Notes: generated by a model not told the origin, from the sequence alone. Shown: positions 1 through 8,718, counted from the stretch's first letter. The stretch is 23,865 bases of DNA from Erwinia pyrifoliae DSM 12163 (GCF_000026985.1 NC_017390.1:3858533-3882397), one strand, 5' to 3'. Numbers and translations are program-made.

Positions 1-63
1 AGGTCGGCGGCGGGATTGGCCAGGATAAGATTCTGCTTCGCCAGCCAGCGGAACCACACCTGA

Positions 64-282
64 AGCACAACTCAATCAAGGCGTTATACCGTGGGTTATA
101 TCAGGGATCATATTAAGCACCTGCCGTCACCGTCCATTACCCTGAAGGGACACTGGATGGCGGAGCTGGGATTTGATACCGGGCAGAAGATCGAGGTGAT
201 CACCGAACCGGGGCAGCTGATTATCCGGCTGGCGGGGGGAGGGGAACTGACTGGCTTAGATAGTAAAATCCCAACCACTTAA
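64..282 (+). pseudogene. SymE-family toxin remnant (5' end broken)
   Basis: The frame reads a SymE-type core: RRYTVGY, then PSPSITLKGHWMAELGF and a TGQKIEV segment, ending in a short variable tail. SymE is a small AbrB-fold protein of the type I toxin-antitoxin family, and paralogues often lie at CDI and Rhs loci, which fits the adjacent cdi genes. The frame is closed by TGA at 61-63 just ahead of the conserved block, and the only nearby start is GTG at 91, inside the conserved motif. A tandem TCAA TCAA lies at 73-80; removing one copy would join the upstream frame to the conserved core, so a 4-bp duplication may have broken the gene. Alternatively a truncated protein is made from GTG 91 (63 aa). 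The family assignment is fairly secure; the pseudogene status is inference. Confidence 0.6.
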
Positions 283-292
283 GGTTGGGATT
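267..292 (-). terminator. Hairpin terminator at the end of the cdi operon
   Basis: A perfect 10-bp inverted repeat (AATCCCAACC and GGTTGGGATT, 6-nt loop) spans 267-292. On the minus strand it is followed by TTTTACTAT, so it fits an intrinsic terminator just downstream of cdiI. It also overlaps the stop codon of the rightward symE-like frame, but on that strand no T-run follows. Confidence 0.65.
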
Positions 293-298
293 GGTGGG

Positions 299-556
299 TT
301 ATTTAGGTGAGTTTTTATCTTTGTGTTCCCGCAGGCAGGTTTTTATCCAAAGGCCTAATCCCAAGATTAGGCCTCCAATATAACCAGATTCAAAATAGGA
401 TGAAAAAACATCGTCCCAACTGAATGGGAAAAAACCCTTTTTAAAATAGATAATTGAGGATGCAAGTAGCACTGATATAATATCGAAAAATAAAAATAGT
501 ATCAGGCACATGAACATCAATTTTATTAATAAGAAAAAATTACTTTTTATTGTCAT
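299..556 (-). CDS. cdiI: CdiI-type membrane immunity protein
   Basis: A small, very hydrophobic protein of about 85 aa begins inside the last codons of cdiA (17-nt overlap), the usual position of a CDI immunity gene. The start is taken at ATG 556 because AAGGGA sits just upstream of it; ATG 571 (90 aa) lies on top of that ribosome-binding site. Residues about 6-35 form a long hydrophobic stretch (FFLLIKLMFMCLILFLFF), and a second membrane segment near the C-terminus reads YIGGLILGLGLWIK. Between them lies an FFPFSWDD segment. Membrane immunity proteins are typical for CdiA toxins that act at the inner membrane, which matches the glycine-rich C-terminus of the neighbouring CdiA. It is AT-rich compared with cdiB and the cdiA 5' part. 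The role is inferred from position and topology. Confidence 0.65.
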   Translation of the reverse strand: MTIKSNFFLLIKLMFMCLILFLFFDIISVLLASSIIYFKKGFFPFSWDDVFSSYFESGYIGGLILGLGLWIKTCLREHKDKNSPK

Positions 557-2606
557 TTTTTCCCTTTTCATCCAAATTATCTTTTACAAAATTTCCCGTT
601 TTTTCACTGAGGTAGCTACCACCTATAGCACCTGTTAAATCAGAAACAGCCTCTTCCACAACTTTTGATGTTACGCCTTTTATGATAGTGCCGCCTATCC
701 CACCGGCTACAGTACCTGCTCCAGCGCCAGCCATAGAGTTAACCGGAGCCTCTCCTTTAACCCCACTTCCGATTGCTGCACCACCCACATTGATTCCGAC
801 TGACGGAAGGATACCTTTTCCAGTAGTTGCGGCTGAAGTTATCCCGGCCATAATAACGTCAACATAGCTGAATGGATCTTTTCCTGTAAGCTGAACACCA
901 GTATTAACTCCCACACCGATTGCCGCATTAGCAGCCATACCTTTCACTGTAATTCCCAGCACACTGCCACCAAATATCAGCGGCGCATCACCAATACTGG
1001 CATTCGATTTATGGTAGCCCCAGGTATTCATTATTTTTTGAGCGCTGGCCATTGCCTCCGAATCTGGATCGCGTTTTATATAATCCTGCCCCGACAGCAT
1101 GCCTTTCACCAGTTCTTGTGATACAGCCGTGCCGTATTCTTTCTCCATTTCAGCGGCATAGACGCGCAGATAACCCGCCAGTTCGGCGCGTTCCGTGCTG
1201 TTCATTTGCGAAGGGTGTTTGGTGAATTTCGACACCAGCGCATCACTGCGCTTATCGGCATTTTCCAGCTGGATCAGCTCATTTGCGGCGGCTAAAGATT
1301 TATCGCCCTGTTTGATTTTCTCGATGGCTTTGTCGAGTTTGTCTGAGGATGTGGCCCCCAGATAATTATTCTCCACAGTAAGCTGACCGGCATTGTCCAG
1401 GCGGCCCGCACTGTTCAGGCCCGACAGGGCAGACCGATCTGGCTGGGCCTGCAGGGTGATATTGCCCGCTGCATCGGCCGTGCTGGCATTGTCGGTTGCC
1501 AGCTGCGTGGCAACCAGACTGATATTGTCCCCCGACGTCAGCTTGCCATTGACCAGTTGCAGGCGCTCACCGCCCTGCAGGGAAATGGCTTCATCGCTGG
1601 CCAGGCTACCATTTTTCAAGCTGATGCCATCCCGTGCCGTCACCGTCGCGGAACCGGAAGATTTAACTTCACCGCTCAGATCAATGCTCTGCGCTCTGGC
1701 GGTCAGTTCGCCGTTGCTTAGGCTGTTATGCACTGCCAGCCGCCCATTCGCATCCAGCGTAATATCGTTTTGCTTCGCTAACAGATTGCCGAGATTGACC
1801 CCAACGCCCTGTTCACTCGACACCAGGTGGATACGGTTGGCATACATGCCGCCCAGCGCACTGGTATCTACCGCCACAGACGGCGCAACCCCTTCTCCGG
1901 TAATGGGAGTCACCGAGCCATCCGGGCCGATGCGATTAGCACCCAGCGTCATGGAAAGGTCTTTAGCGTGAATGCCGGCATTCATCGCCGTTGCGCGCGC
2001 CACAATCGACACCGCATCCGCATTGCTGCCGTCCAGCCCCTTTCCTTCAACGATCACCAAGCCTTTACTGACTTCCAGCGCCGCGAGGTTGCCGTTCGCA
2101 TCCAGCTGTGGTTTACCGGTAGTCAGCGTCACGTTAGGCGTGTTGATAAAACCACAGCCGTTACAGGTGATGCCGTACGGGTTCGCTACCATCACGTTGG
2201 CGGCTCTGCCCGCCACTTCGGTATACCCCTGCAACTGCGAGCGGTTAGCGCCGACCACTTCGTTGATAATAGCGCGCGCTTCCTGGCTCGCTTTCAGGTT
2301 GGGGTTGTTCTGGATCAGGCCCGCAAGCTGGGTCTGATTCAGCTGCCCCGTGGCGTTATTGAGGATCAGCCCTTGCTGGCCGACGTTGTACTGCTGATAC
2401 TGGTTATGCGAGATGCCAGCCTGATTCGGCGCGGCGATATTGACCACCGGTACACCGTTTCCCGCCGCATCCATCTGCGTACCGGGGGTGACTGGCGTGA
2501 TTTCGTCTGCCGCCGCCGTTAACAGGGGTTGGAAAGCAATCAGATAGCAAATGAGATAGCTAAACGCGCGGCGGGCAAGGGAAACAGGCTGGCAATCGTT
2601 CATCAT
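540..2606 (-). CDS. cdiA: Short CdiA: secretion domain joined to VENN-type toxin C-terminus
   Basis: This is the secreted effector of a two-partner CDI system. Residues 1-33 are a signal peptide (LLTAAADE). Residues about 40-300 are the haemagglutination/TPS transport domain with NPNL (101-104) and NPYG (142-145), the motifs recognised by CdiB. Residues about 300-410 resemble a few FHA-1 type repeats (GRLDNAGQLT). VENN is at 411-414, and the remaining 275 aa are the toxin end: a charged helical part (420-530), then glycine/alanine-rich hydrophobic segments (540-665) of a kind that could insert in membranes. CdiA proteins are normally over 2,000 aa; here most FHA-1 repeats, the receptor-binding region and the FHA-2 part are absent. 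It starts 9 nt after cdiB with AGGGAA as ribosome-binding site (a second ATG follows at 2603). The frame is open throughout. Alternatively it is a short TpsA that acts without a long filament. Confidence 0.85.
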   Translation of the reverse strand: MMNDCQPVSLARRAFSYLICYLIAFQPLLTAAADEITPVTPGTQMDAAGNGVPVVNIAAPNQAGISHNQYQQYNVGQQGLILNNATGQLNQTQLAGLIQNNPNLKASQEARAIINEVVGANRSQLQGYTEVAGRAANVMVANPYGITCNGCGFINTPNVTLTTGKPQLDANGNLAALEVSKGLVIVEGKGLDGSNADAVSIVARATAMNAGIHAKDLSMTLGANRIGPDGSVTPITGEGVAPSVAVDTSALGGMYANRIHLVSSEQGVGVNLGNLLAKQNDITLDANGRLAVHNSLSNGELTARAQSIDLSGEVKSSGSATVTARDGISLKNGSLASDEAISLQGGERLQLVNGKLTSGDNISLVATQLATDNASTADAAGNITLQAQPDRSALSGLNSAGRLDNAGQLTVENNYLGATSSDKLDKAIEKIKQGDKSLAAANELIQLENADKRSDALVSKFTKHPSQMNSTERAELAGYLRVYAAEMEKEYGTAVSQELVKGMLSGQDYIKRDPDSEAMASAQKIMNTWGYHKSNASIGDAPLIFGGSVLGITVKGMAANAAIGVGVNTGVQLTGKDPFSYVDVIMAGITSAATTGKGILPSVGINVGGAAIGSGVKGEAPVNSMAGAGAGTVAGGIGGTIIKGVTSKVVEEAVSDLTGAIGGSYLSEKTGNFVKDNLDEKGKNDNKK

Positions 2607-2615
2607 AAATTCCCT

Positions 2616-4282
2616 TTAGAAAACCAGCCCGAAGCGGGCGTAGGTACTGAGGCGATCCGGCTGCAAATAGCCGGGATAACTGAGCGGAATACCTACCGTA
2701 TACTGGGTGTAAAAATGCGGATTGCGCGTCCCAATCCCCATTGCACTGCCCCAGAGGGTTCCGGTTAACTGGCTGTTTAGCGCATCGCTTTTCAGCCAGC
2801 CGCCGTCTACCGCCGCCAGCGCGCTGACTTCCCCCAGCAGTGCCAGCCTGAACAGGCTGTAGTCCAGTTCGTTACGCAGATAGCCACCGGCATCGCCTGA
2901 CAGATATTGCTGTTTAAAACCACGTACGGAGCTTTCTCCACCAAGGGTGAGGCGCTCGCTGCCATACAGTCGATCGGGCGACCACTGCCCGTAGAGACTG
3001 CTCAGCCACCACAGTTTATTGGTCAGCGGGCGCTGATAGCTGCCGCCGATACTCCATTTACGAAACTGCGCTTTTGCCAGATTGCCGTTTTTGCCCTCAT
3101 CGCTTTCCGCCTCAAACCACGGCATGCCACGGCTGAAGGTGGGATTTAGCGTTGCCACACCGCCTGCAACCTTCTGGGTATGATTAAGACCGAGCTGCAG
3201 GCTGGTGTTTTACGGCTGCTGCTTTGTAACAGCGCATCGTTGAGGTAGTGATGACTTGAATAGCGATTCACGCCGAACTGTACGCCGGTTTTGATGCCGC
3301 CATTGCGGTACAACACCCAGGAGCCGTTGAGACGGTGCGCGATGTTATCGCCGTTGCTTAACCAGCTGAAACCGTTATTAACGAAGTCGCTGTGATAATT
3401 GCTCCAGCTGTAGCTGTAATCCAGCAGGCCGTATCCGTAAGGTACGCTGATGCCGGCTTGCAGGCTGCGCGCATCACGCCAGTCGCTGAATGCGCTGCTG
3501 CGCCCGCCACTGATAAACCAGCGATCCGCCAGCCCCAGCAGATTATTTCCCGTGACGGAAGCATTAAGTTGACCAACACCCGTGCTCTGCTGCCCGCTGT
3601 TATCCACGCCCAGCGTGGCACCCAGTGGAGATTCGGGTTTTGCGGTTAAATTAACCACGGAATAACCGGGCTTAACTGAGGGTTGAATGTCAATCTGCAC
3701 CGGCGTGCTGCGCACGCGATTAATCTGTTCCATGCCCTGCTCAATATCGCGCAGATTTAAAATCCTTCCTGTTAACCGAGGAAACACCATTTTCAGCTCG
3801 CGCGATGAGTGGCCATCCAGACGAATAGCCTCTAACTTCCCCTCCAGCACCGGAATAATAAGTTGGCCACTGGATAAATCTTGCTCGGATAAAAAAGCCC
3901 GGCTGGTAATATAGCCGCGCTGGATATACCAGTCGGAGATCGCATATACCAGTGAATTAATTTGCGTTAAGTTCAGGCAGCGATTGATATAAGGCGCAGA
4001 TAAAGCGCTCTGCTGACTGGCAGAAATAAGCGTGGCGTTACGAATGAGGATATGGTGCAGCGGGAAACACGGCCCTGCCTGAGCGGAAAGCGCTGCTGGC
4101 CTGCCCGGCGGCGAGGCAGCCTGCCACAGCGCATCACGCTGCTGCCGATCCTGCAGTAAACGTTGCTGCTGCTGATTCTGAATAAAGTCGCGGTCGCCCG
4201 GGGTCAATGGCGCGGCAATCGCACTCTCTGTCATAAACAGCCCGACACACATTGCCAGGCACGTCCTTGTCTTAATCGACAT
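2616..4282 (-). pseudogene. cdiB: CdiB/TpsB outer-membrane transporter, frameshifted
   Basis: This is the two-partner secretion pore that exports CdiA. The 5' part (from ATG 4282; a TTG precedes it) carries a signal peptide (ESAIAAPL), a glutamine-rich N-terminal helix, a POTRA-like region (GYITSRAFL, LIIPVLEGKLEAIRLDG) and the start of the beta-barrel. At about 3204-3208 the frame breaks: the duplicated GTGT (ACAC on the coding strand) moves translation into a frame that ends at 3146. The original frame continues as TSLQLGLNHTQKVAGG and then into the 3' barrel half with the family's SVRGF motif and a terminal phenylalanine. Removing 2 nt gives 1,665 nt, or 554 aa, the usual length for TpsB. 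Unless the base call is wrong or the frame is corrected in translation, no functional pore is made, and CdiA would not be secreted through its own partner. Confidence 0.85.
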
Positions 4283-4285
4283 CAA

Positions 4286-4548
4286 AGATGTTCTCGGTGA
4301 AACTTATTGTCAGTTATCTGTAAATAATCACCATAAAAACAATAAAAGGCAATTATTAGTTACAAATAACTTTATATTAAAATATTATTTTGTTTACAGG
4401 AAAATTATTCATTTTTTGTACTTATATCCGTAGGGATTAAGTCAAATACGTGTCTTATTGCGTTGGTGAATGTCAATCCAATGACCTGAAATCGCCCAAA
4501 ATATAAACCTCCATGTCTGACTCAGGCAAAGTGCAAACATTAGGGGCT
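4286..4548. other. AT-rich intergenic region upstream of cdiB
   Basis: This gap separates the leftward cdiB start from the 3' end of the oxidoreductase gene. It is strongly AT-rich around 4340-4430 (TTTATATTAAAATATTATT), unlike the flanking genes, which suits a silenced or horizontally acquired promoter region for the cdi operon. No clear -35/-10 pair, operator or RNA gene could be assigned. Confidence 0.4.
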
Positions 4549-5514
4549 TCACAAATCAATCACCAGCTCCGGCGTGCGGCTGCGCGAACAGCACAGGGCG
4601 ATTTGCTGCGCCGTACAGGCTTTTTCCGCCGCCGATTGTACGGTATCACGATGATCGGCCTGCCCGGCTATCACTGGCGTCAGGCAGGCACCGCAGATAC
4701 CCATTTCACAGGAGAGCGACAGCGCAATTTCATTTTCCAGCAGCACCACGGCGATGGTTTTCTCCGGCGGTATGTAAAACGTCCGGCCGCTGGCCTGCAA
4801 CGTGAGGGTAAAGCCTTCCCCTTCAGCAGCGCTGGCCAGCGGTTGTACTGCGGCGAAAGCCTCGCTGTGGATACGCGCCGGCGACCAGCCGTGTTGCAAT
4901 GCATGTTGCTGAATGTGGGTCATAAACCCCTGTGGACCGCACAGATATAAGCGCTGACCAACAGGATGCTGTAACGCAGCCGGCAAAGTACGGCGCGGGC
5001 TGTGCCCTTCACAGCCCGGCCTCAGGAACACGCTGCCGTGGCGAAAACCCTGCTGCAAACGGCGGCGAAAGGCGATATCAACCTGCTGCCGGACATAGTA
5101 GTGCAGCTCAAAACTCTGTCCGCTGGCATCCAGCTGTTCAGCCATCGCCAGCAGCGGCGTAATGCCAATTCCGCCAGCGATCAATACCGTGTGCTGCGCG
5201 GGTTGTAGCGCAAACAGCGAGCGTGGCAAAGAAGCCGTCAGGCGCTGACCGGGGCGCAGCTGCTCATGCACCAGGCGCGATCCTCCGCGCGACGCCGCCT
5301 CACGCTTGACGCACAGCAGCCAGCTGTCGCGCTGTTGCGGATCGCCGGTTAGCGAATACGGGCGGATCAGCCCGGCGGCAAGGTGCAGATCGATATGCGC
5401 CCCGGCCTGCCACGCGGGTAGCGCACTGCCGTCCGCACTCACCAGCGTTATCGACAGGTTGTTATTGCCCTGGCGCGCCAGCGCATCCACCTCCAGCTCA
5501 ATGGTTTGCATCAT
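4549..5514 (-). CDS. Oxygenase reductase, FMN/NAD(P)H and 2Fe-2S (VanB/phthalate dioxygenase reductase type)
   Basis: This cytosolic electron-transfer protein would pass electrons from NAD(P)H through FMN and a plant-type 2Fe-2S centre to the Rieske oxygenase encoded upstream. In order: flavin motif RPYS (51-54), nucleotide-binding GGIGITP (114-120), LCGPQ (191-195), and a C-terminal ferredoxin domain with Cys269, Cys274 and Cys277 (CEMGICGAC) plus a final Cys at 308 or 309. The order flavin, NAD, ferredoxin and the length of 321 aa match the VanB/PDR family. The gene lies 5 nt after the oxygenase stop, so the two are cotranscribed. ATG 5514 or ATG 5511 may be the start; AGGGGG just ahead favours the second. 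The partner identity is well supported; the aromatic substrate cannot be deduced. Confidence 0.9.
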   Translation of the reverse strand: MMQTIELEVDALARQGNNNLSITLVSADGSALPAWQAGAHIDLHLAAGLIRPYSLTGDPQQRDSWLLCVKREAASRGGSRLVHEQLRPGQRLTASLPRSLFALQPAQHTVLIAGGIGITPLLAMAEQLDASGQSFELHYYVRQQVDIAFRRRLQQGFRHGSVFLRPGCEGHSPRRTLPAALQHPVGQRLYLCGPQGFMTHIQQHALQHGWSPARIHSEAFAAVQPLASAAEGEGFTLTLQASGRTFYIPPEKTIAVVLLENEIALSLSCEMGICGACLTPVIAGQADHRDTVQSAAEKACTAQQIALCCSRSRTPELVIDL

Positions 5515-5519
5515 GCCCC

Positions 5520-6554
5520 CTAAACAAGGAAGAAGTCGCCAAAGCCCTGTTTTTTCAGGCCACGACGATAGGCTATTGAGCTGCGATCGGCAGGAATATG
5601 GGCTTCCAGCGTTAAATCGAGCGGCAGCCGCTCCGGGCGCTGGGTTTCCACCATCAGCCGATCCTCCTCAAATACCCGATGGTTGAAAGCGTGCACTTCC
5701 TCTACCGGGATGTGCAGATCAAAGTTGCGCGTAATTGGCGCAAACAGCCGGGTTTTGCGCGCAGATACCGGCGAAGCCGCATTCATAATCACCAGCCTCT
5801 CCTGCTGCGGAAAGTGAATCGTCAGGGTAGCGGTAAACGGCAGATGCATCTCGAAATGGCGCAACCACCGGAAACCCTCCGGTGCCTGGCGATCGGAGTC
5901 GGCTGAATAGTTACTGACTGAACTCCAGTAGTCGACGCTGAAACCGTACGAGGTTTCTATCGGGCTATACGGCGGCACCGCCTGATTTTCCGGGTTGGCA
6001 AAAGTTTCCGTATGGATCCACGCAAAATGCGCCACATCAAGAAAACCCTCCACCTGACGACCGGCAAACCCGGCCACGTCAAAATGCGGACAAACAATCT
6101 GCTGGAAACCGGCATCTTCCCAGTGCGGCATCACCGGCAGCGGCGGCACGGATCCTTCTTCTGCTGCCAGACAGACCCAGATCAGCCCGTAGCGCTCCTC
6201 GCTGGCATAAGTCAGCAGATGCAGCTTCGCCGGGATGGCCTGGCCAGGGCTGGACGGGATGCGATTACAGCGGCCGCCTTCACCAAAGCGCAAACCGTGG
6301 TAGGGGCAGATAATCCCCGCCTGGTCATGGAAGCCCAGCGTCAGCGGCACACCACGGTGCGGGCAGACGTCCCGTGCCACGACGACCTGGCCATCAACAC
6401 GGTAAATCACCAGCGGTTCATCCAGCAGTACCGCTTTTACCGGTGCCTGGCCGATATCAGCGGCCAGCGTCACCGGGTGCCAGTGACGTGCCAGCCGTTC
6501 CCAGTCATCCGGTTCAAAGGTGCAGTGCGGCGGCGGGGTGATTTTAGCTTTCAT
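5520..6554 (-). CDS. Rieske non-heme iron oxygenase, aromatic type (VanA-like)
   Basis: This is the terminal oxygenase of a two-component ring-hydroxylating or O-demethylating system. Counting from ATG 6554, the Rieske cluster ligands are Cys64-His66 (CPHRG) and Cys83-His86 (CPYHG). The mononuclear iron site follows as GFLDVAHFAWIH with Asp173, His176 and His181. Length (344 aa) and a single alpha subunit match the VanA/dicamba-demethylase-like group rather than multi-subunit dioxygenases. The start at 6554 is preferred because AAGGTGA lies 8 nt upstream and overlaps the alternative GTG at 6563. The reductase gene follows directly, and a LysR gene diverges upstream, a common arrangement for inducible aromatic catabolism. 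The substrate is unknown; a methoxylated or other small aromatic acid is a guess from family. Confidence 0.9.
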   Translation of the reverse strand: MKAKITPPPHCTFEPDDWERLARHWHPVTLAADIGQAPVKAVLLDEPLVIYRVDGQVVVARDVCPHRGVPLTLGFHDQAGIICPYHGLRFGEGGRCNRIPSSPGQAIPAKLHLLTYASEERYGLIWVCLAAEEGSVPPLPVMPHWEDAGFQQIVCPHFDVAGFAGRQVEGFLDVAHFAWIHTETFANPENQAVPPYSPIETSYGFSVDYWSSVSNYSADSDRQAPEGFRWLRHFEMHLPFTATLTIHFPQQERLVIMNAASPVSARKTRLFAPITRNFDLHIPVEEVHAFNHRVFEEDRLMVETQRPERLPLDLTLEAHIPADRSSIAYRRGLKKQGFGDFFLV

Positions 6555-6675
6555 GGGAGTCACCTTGTTTAACGGGCGGTTGTTATCGTTACGGACATTG
6601 TGGATACTCGGAGGTGTTGCAGTCCATCAGAGATAATGCACTTACCCTCTGCAAAAATTCGTACAGGAGCAGGCC
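6555..6675. promoter_or_regulatory. Divergent control region between the oxygenase operon and lysR
   Basis: This gap of about 120 bp separates two divergently read genes and must hold both promoters. LysR proteins usually bind such shared regions. Several T-N11-A spacings exist, but no symmetrical LysR box stands out, so no operator is assigned. Confidence 0.55.
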
Positions 6676-7590
6676 GTGGATCCCTTCTCACGTTTTTCCC
6701 ACTACTTCGCTGCGGTCGCCACCAGCGGCAGCCTGCGTAAAGCAGCGGAGCAGCTGCATGTCTCGGCCTCGGCGATAAACCGGCAAATTTTGCTGGCGGA
6801 GGAGATGATGGGCACCCCGCTGTTTGAACGGCTGCCCGCCGGGCTTAAATTGACCACCGCCGGAGAAATGCTGTATGACGATATCCGCCGCTGGAGCCGG
6901 GAATTTCGCCGCACCCGACAGCGCTTTGATGAACTACAGGGGCTGAAGCGCGGGCACGTCAGCGTGGCGCTGATTGCCGCGCTAAATGAAGGCGTGGTGG
7001 TGGATGCACTGGCCGGGGTGGCCCGTACTTATCCGTGGCTGACCTTCGACCTGGCGGTACATGACAGCCAGACCGTCGTTGGCCTGGTGGCCAGCGCCGG
7101 GGTCGATTTTGGCCTGCTGCTGGACCCGGTAGCGCACAGCGGTCTGGAAGTGCGGGCATTCTGTGAAATGCCGATTGGCGTAGCGATGCCTGCCGATCAC
7201 CCGCTGGCGCAGCAGCCGTCGCTTTCCTTCGGCCAAATCAGCGAAAACCGCCATATTATGCCGACGGCACCGCTGATGGTGCACGAGCGCACCGCCATGC
7301 TTTACGCGCGACACGGCATAACGCCGCAGGCCACCATTTGCTGTAACGATATTCGTTTGATCACATCGCTGGTCTGCGCCGGAGCCGGTCTGGCGGTGCT
7401 CAGCCTGCTGGACGTCCGTCAGCAGGTGGCAAGCGGTGAGTTGGCTTTTGTGCCGCTGCATGGCCAGGCGGTGCGTCCACTCACCCTTGCGCTGTGCGTG
7501 GCCCCCAAACGCCAGCTGTCACGCGCCGCCCAGGTGGTCATCCAGCATTTGAGCCAGGTATTAGAAAATCTTGCAGAGGAACAAGGATAA
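6676..7590 (+). CDS. LysR-family transcriptional regulator
   Basis: A 304-aa DNA-binding regulator, probably of the divergent oxygenase/reductase operon. The N-terminal helix-turn-helix is clear (SGSLRKAAEQLHVSASAINRQI, about residues 17-38), followed by the linker helix and a periplasmic-binding-protein-like effector domain (about 90-300). The GTG start at 6676 is preceded by AGGAGC at 6665-6670. Effector identity is unknown; the neighbouring pathway suggests an aromatic compound. The gene converges on the esterase gene with 31 nt between stops, so the two are not in one operon. Confidence 0.88.
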   Translation: MDPFSRFSHYFAAVATSGSLRKAAEQLHVSASAINRQILLAEEMMGTPLFERLPAGLKLTTAGEMLYDDIRRWSREFRRTRQRFDELQGLKRGHVSVALIAALNEGVVVDALAGVARTYPWLTFDLAVHDSQTVVGLVASAGVDFGLLLDPVAHSGLEVRAFCEMPIGVAMPADHPLAQQPSLSFGQISENRHIMPTAPLMVHERTAMLYARHGITPQATICCNDIRLITSLVCAGAGLAVLSLLDVRQQVASGELAFVPLHGQAVRPLTLALCVAPKRQLSRAAQVVIQHLSQVLENLAEEQG

Positions 7591-7621
7591 CATCAGGGCA
7601 ATGCTACCGCCAGGCAGCCGT

Positions 7622-8518
7622 TTAAACACGCGCCGCCAGCCATACCGCATAGGCTTCATCCCAGATGGCGGCCGGCGATCCCACTTTGCCCAGGCCGAAT
7701 CCGTGCCCGCCCTGGGAAATACGGATCATCTGTACCGGCACGCCCTTACGACGGCAGGCATCATGCATGATGACGCTGTTTTCCGGGTTGGAGGTGGCGT
7801 CGTCCTCGGCCTGAGCGAGAAACAGCGAAGGAAAAGCGCGGGTAATGTAGTTTTGTACCGACCAGTACGCTTCGCCTGCCGGGGTCGGATGATGGCCCAC
7901 CAGCGATAAATGGGTGTTGGTATGGGTGTAAGGGGGTTCAAGCGTGATAACCGGATAAATTAGCCCGACGCTGTTGGCTTGCGGTACCTGCTGGTCAATG
8001 GCGTCCTGCGGCGGATATGAGGCAAAATCGGGCCGGGCGGCGGCCATGCCCAGCAGATGACCACCGGCCGAAAAACCGAGCAGATGAACGTTCTGCTCCA
8101 TAGAACGCACCAGGCGCATCGCCCGCTGCGCATCCTGTAACGACACGCGACTGCCATCATGCCATTTTTCGCCGGGCAGACGATAGCTGAGCACGTAGGC
8201 GGTAAACCCTTTGCTGTTAAGCCAGTGAGCCACCGGCCACCCTTCGCGCCCCATGCCGATCCAGCGATATCCCCCTCCGGCGGCGATCAGTACCGCTTTA
8301 CCGTTTGGCTTTTCCGGCACAAATCGCAGAATGCCAGGACTAACGATATTCGACCAGGATCCGTTGGCGGAAATACGCAGCCCGCCGTCTGGCCCGCCGC
8401 CACCCGGCGGCTTATCTGGCCACAGCGGGAAATAGTCCTGGCGGGCAAACAGATTATCCGTCTTGATGGCGAACATTAACGCGCCGGTTGCCATTAATAA
8501 CCGACGGCGACTAATCAT
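7622..8518 (-). CDS. Exported alpha/beta hydrolase, carboxylesterase/acetyl-esterase type
   Basis: A 298-aa alpha/beta-hydrolase. The N-terminus MISRRRLLMATGALMFA resembles a Tat signal (SRRRLLM) and predicts periplasmic export or membrane anchoring. The fold shows an oxyanion-hole segment AAGGGY (79-84), nucleophile elbow GFSAGG (148-153, Ser150), an acidic residue in AEDDATS (near 239-240) and a catalytic His in GGHGFGLG (His272). This arrangement matches the BD-FAE/acetylxylan-esterase-like group that hydrolyses short-chain esters or deacetylates carbohydrates. It is read convergently to lysR and has no clear partner. There is only a weak ribosome-binding site (GGA about 8 nt before ATG). 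The fold is confident, the substrate is not. Confidence 0.82.
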   Translation of the reverse strand: MISRRRLLMATGALMFAIKTDNLFARQDYFPLWPDKPPGGGGPDGGLRISANGSWSNIVSPGILRFVPEKPNGKAVLIAAGGGYRWIGMGREGWPVAHWLNSKGFTAYVLSYRLPGEKWHDGSRVSLQDAQRAMRLVRSMEQNVHLLGFSAGGHLLGMAAARPDFASYPPQDAIDQQVPQANSVGLIYPVITLEPPYTHTNTHLSLVGHHPTPAGEAYWSVQNYITRAFPSLFLAQAEDDATSNPENSVIMHDACRRKGVPVQMIRISQGGHGFGLGKVGSPAAIWDEAYAVWLAARV

Positions 8519-8671
8519 GGTGCATGTCCGGGATTCTCAGCAGGGATCGGGGATTGAATGCTGAGCAACACAGAATGGCCCAGTGGCGCGATAGTAAGCA
8601 TAACCGCTTAAAAATGCCACTTCCGTCACACTTATGTGGAAGATTCTCTGCGCCGCCGTCACTCGGTGGGT

Positions 8672-8688
8672 GCGGTGAATATCACCGC
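8672..8688. repeat. Perfect 17-bp palindrome GCGGTGA-ATA-TCACCGC
   Basis: The two 7-bp arms with a 3-nt centre are exactly symmetrical. It lies between the esterase start and the end of the SDR remnant. No T-run follows on either strand, so an operator is at least as likely as a terminator. Confidence 0.45.
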
Positions 8689-8718
8689 GTCCTACTCGAC
8701 ATAACCCCAACCGGAGCG

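Noticed and set aside
1393..2522. Long rightward frames opposite cdiA
   Set aside because: They are antisense shadows of a clearly coding, motif-rich cdiA and have no ribosome-binding sites or family features.
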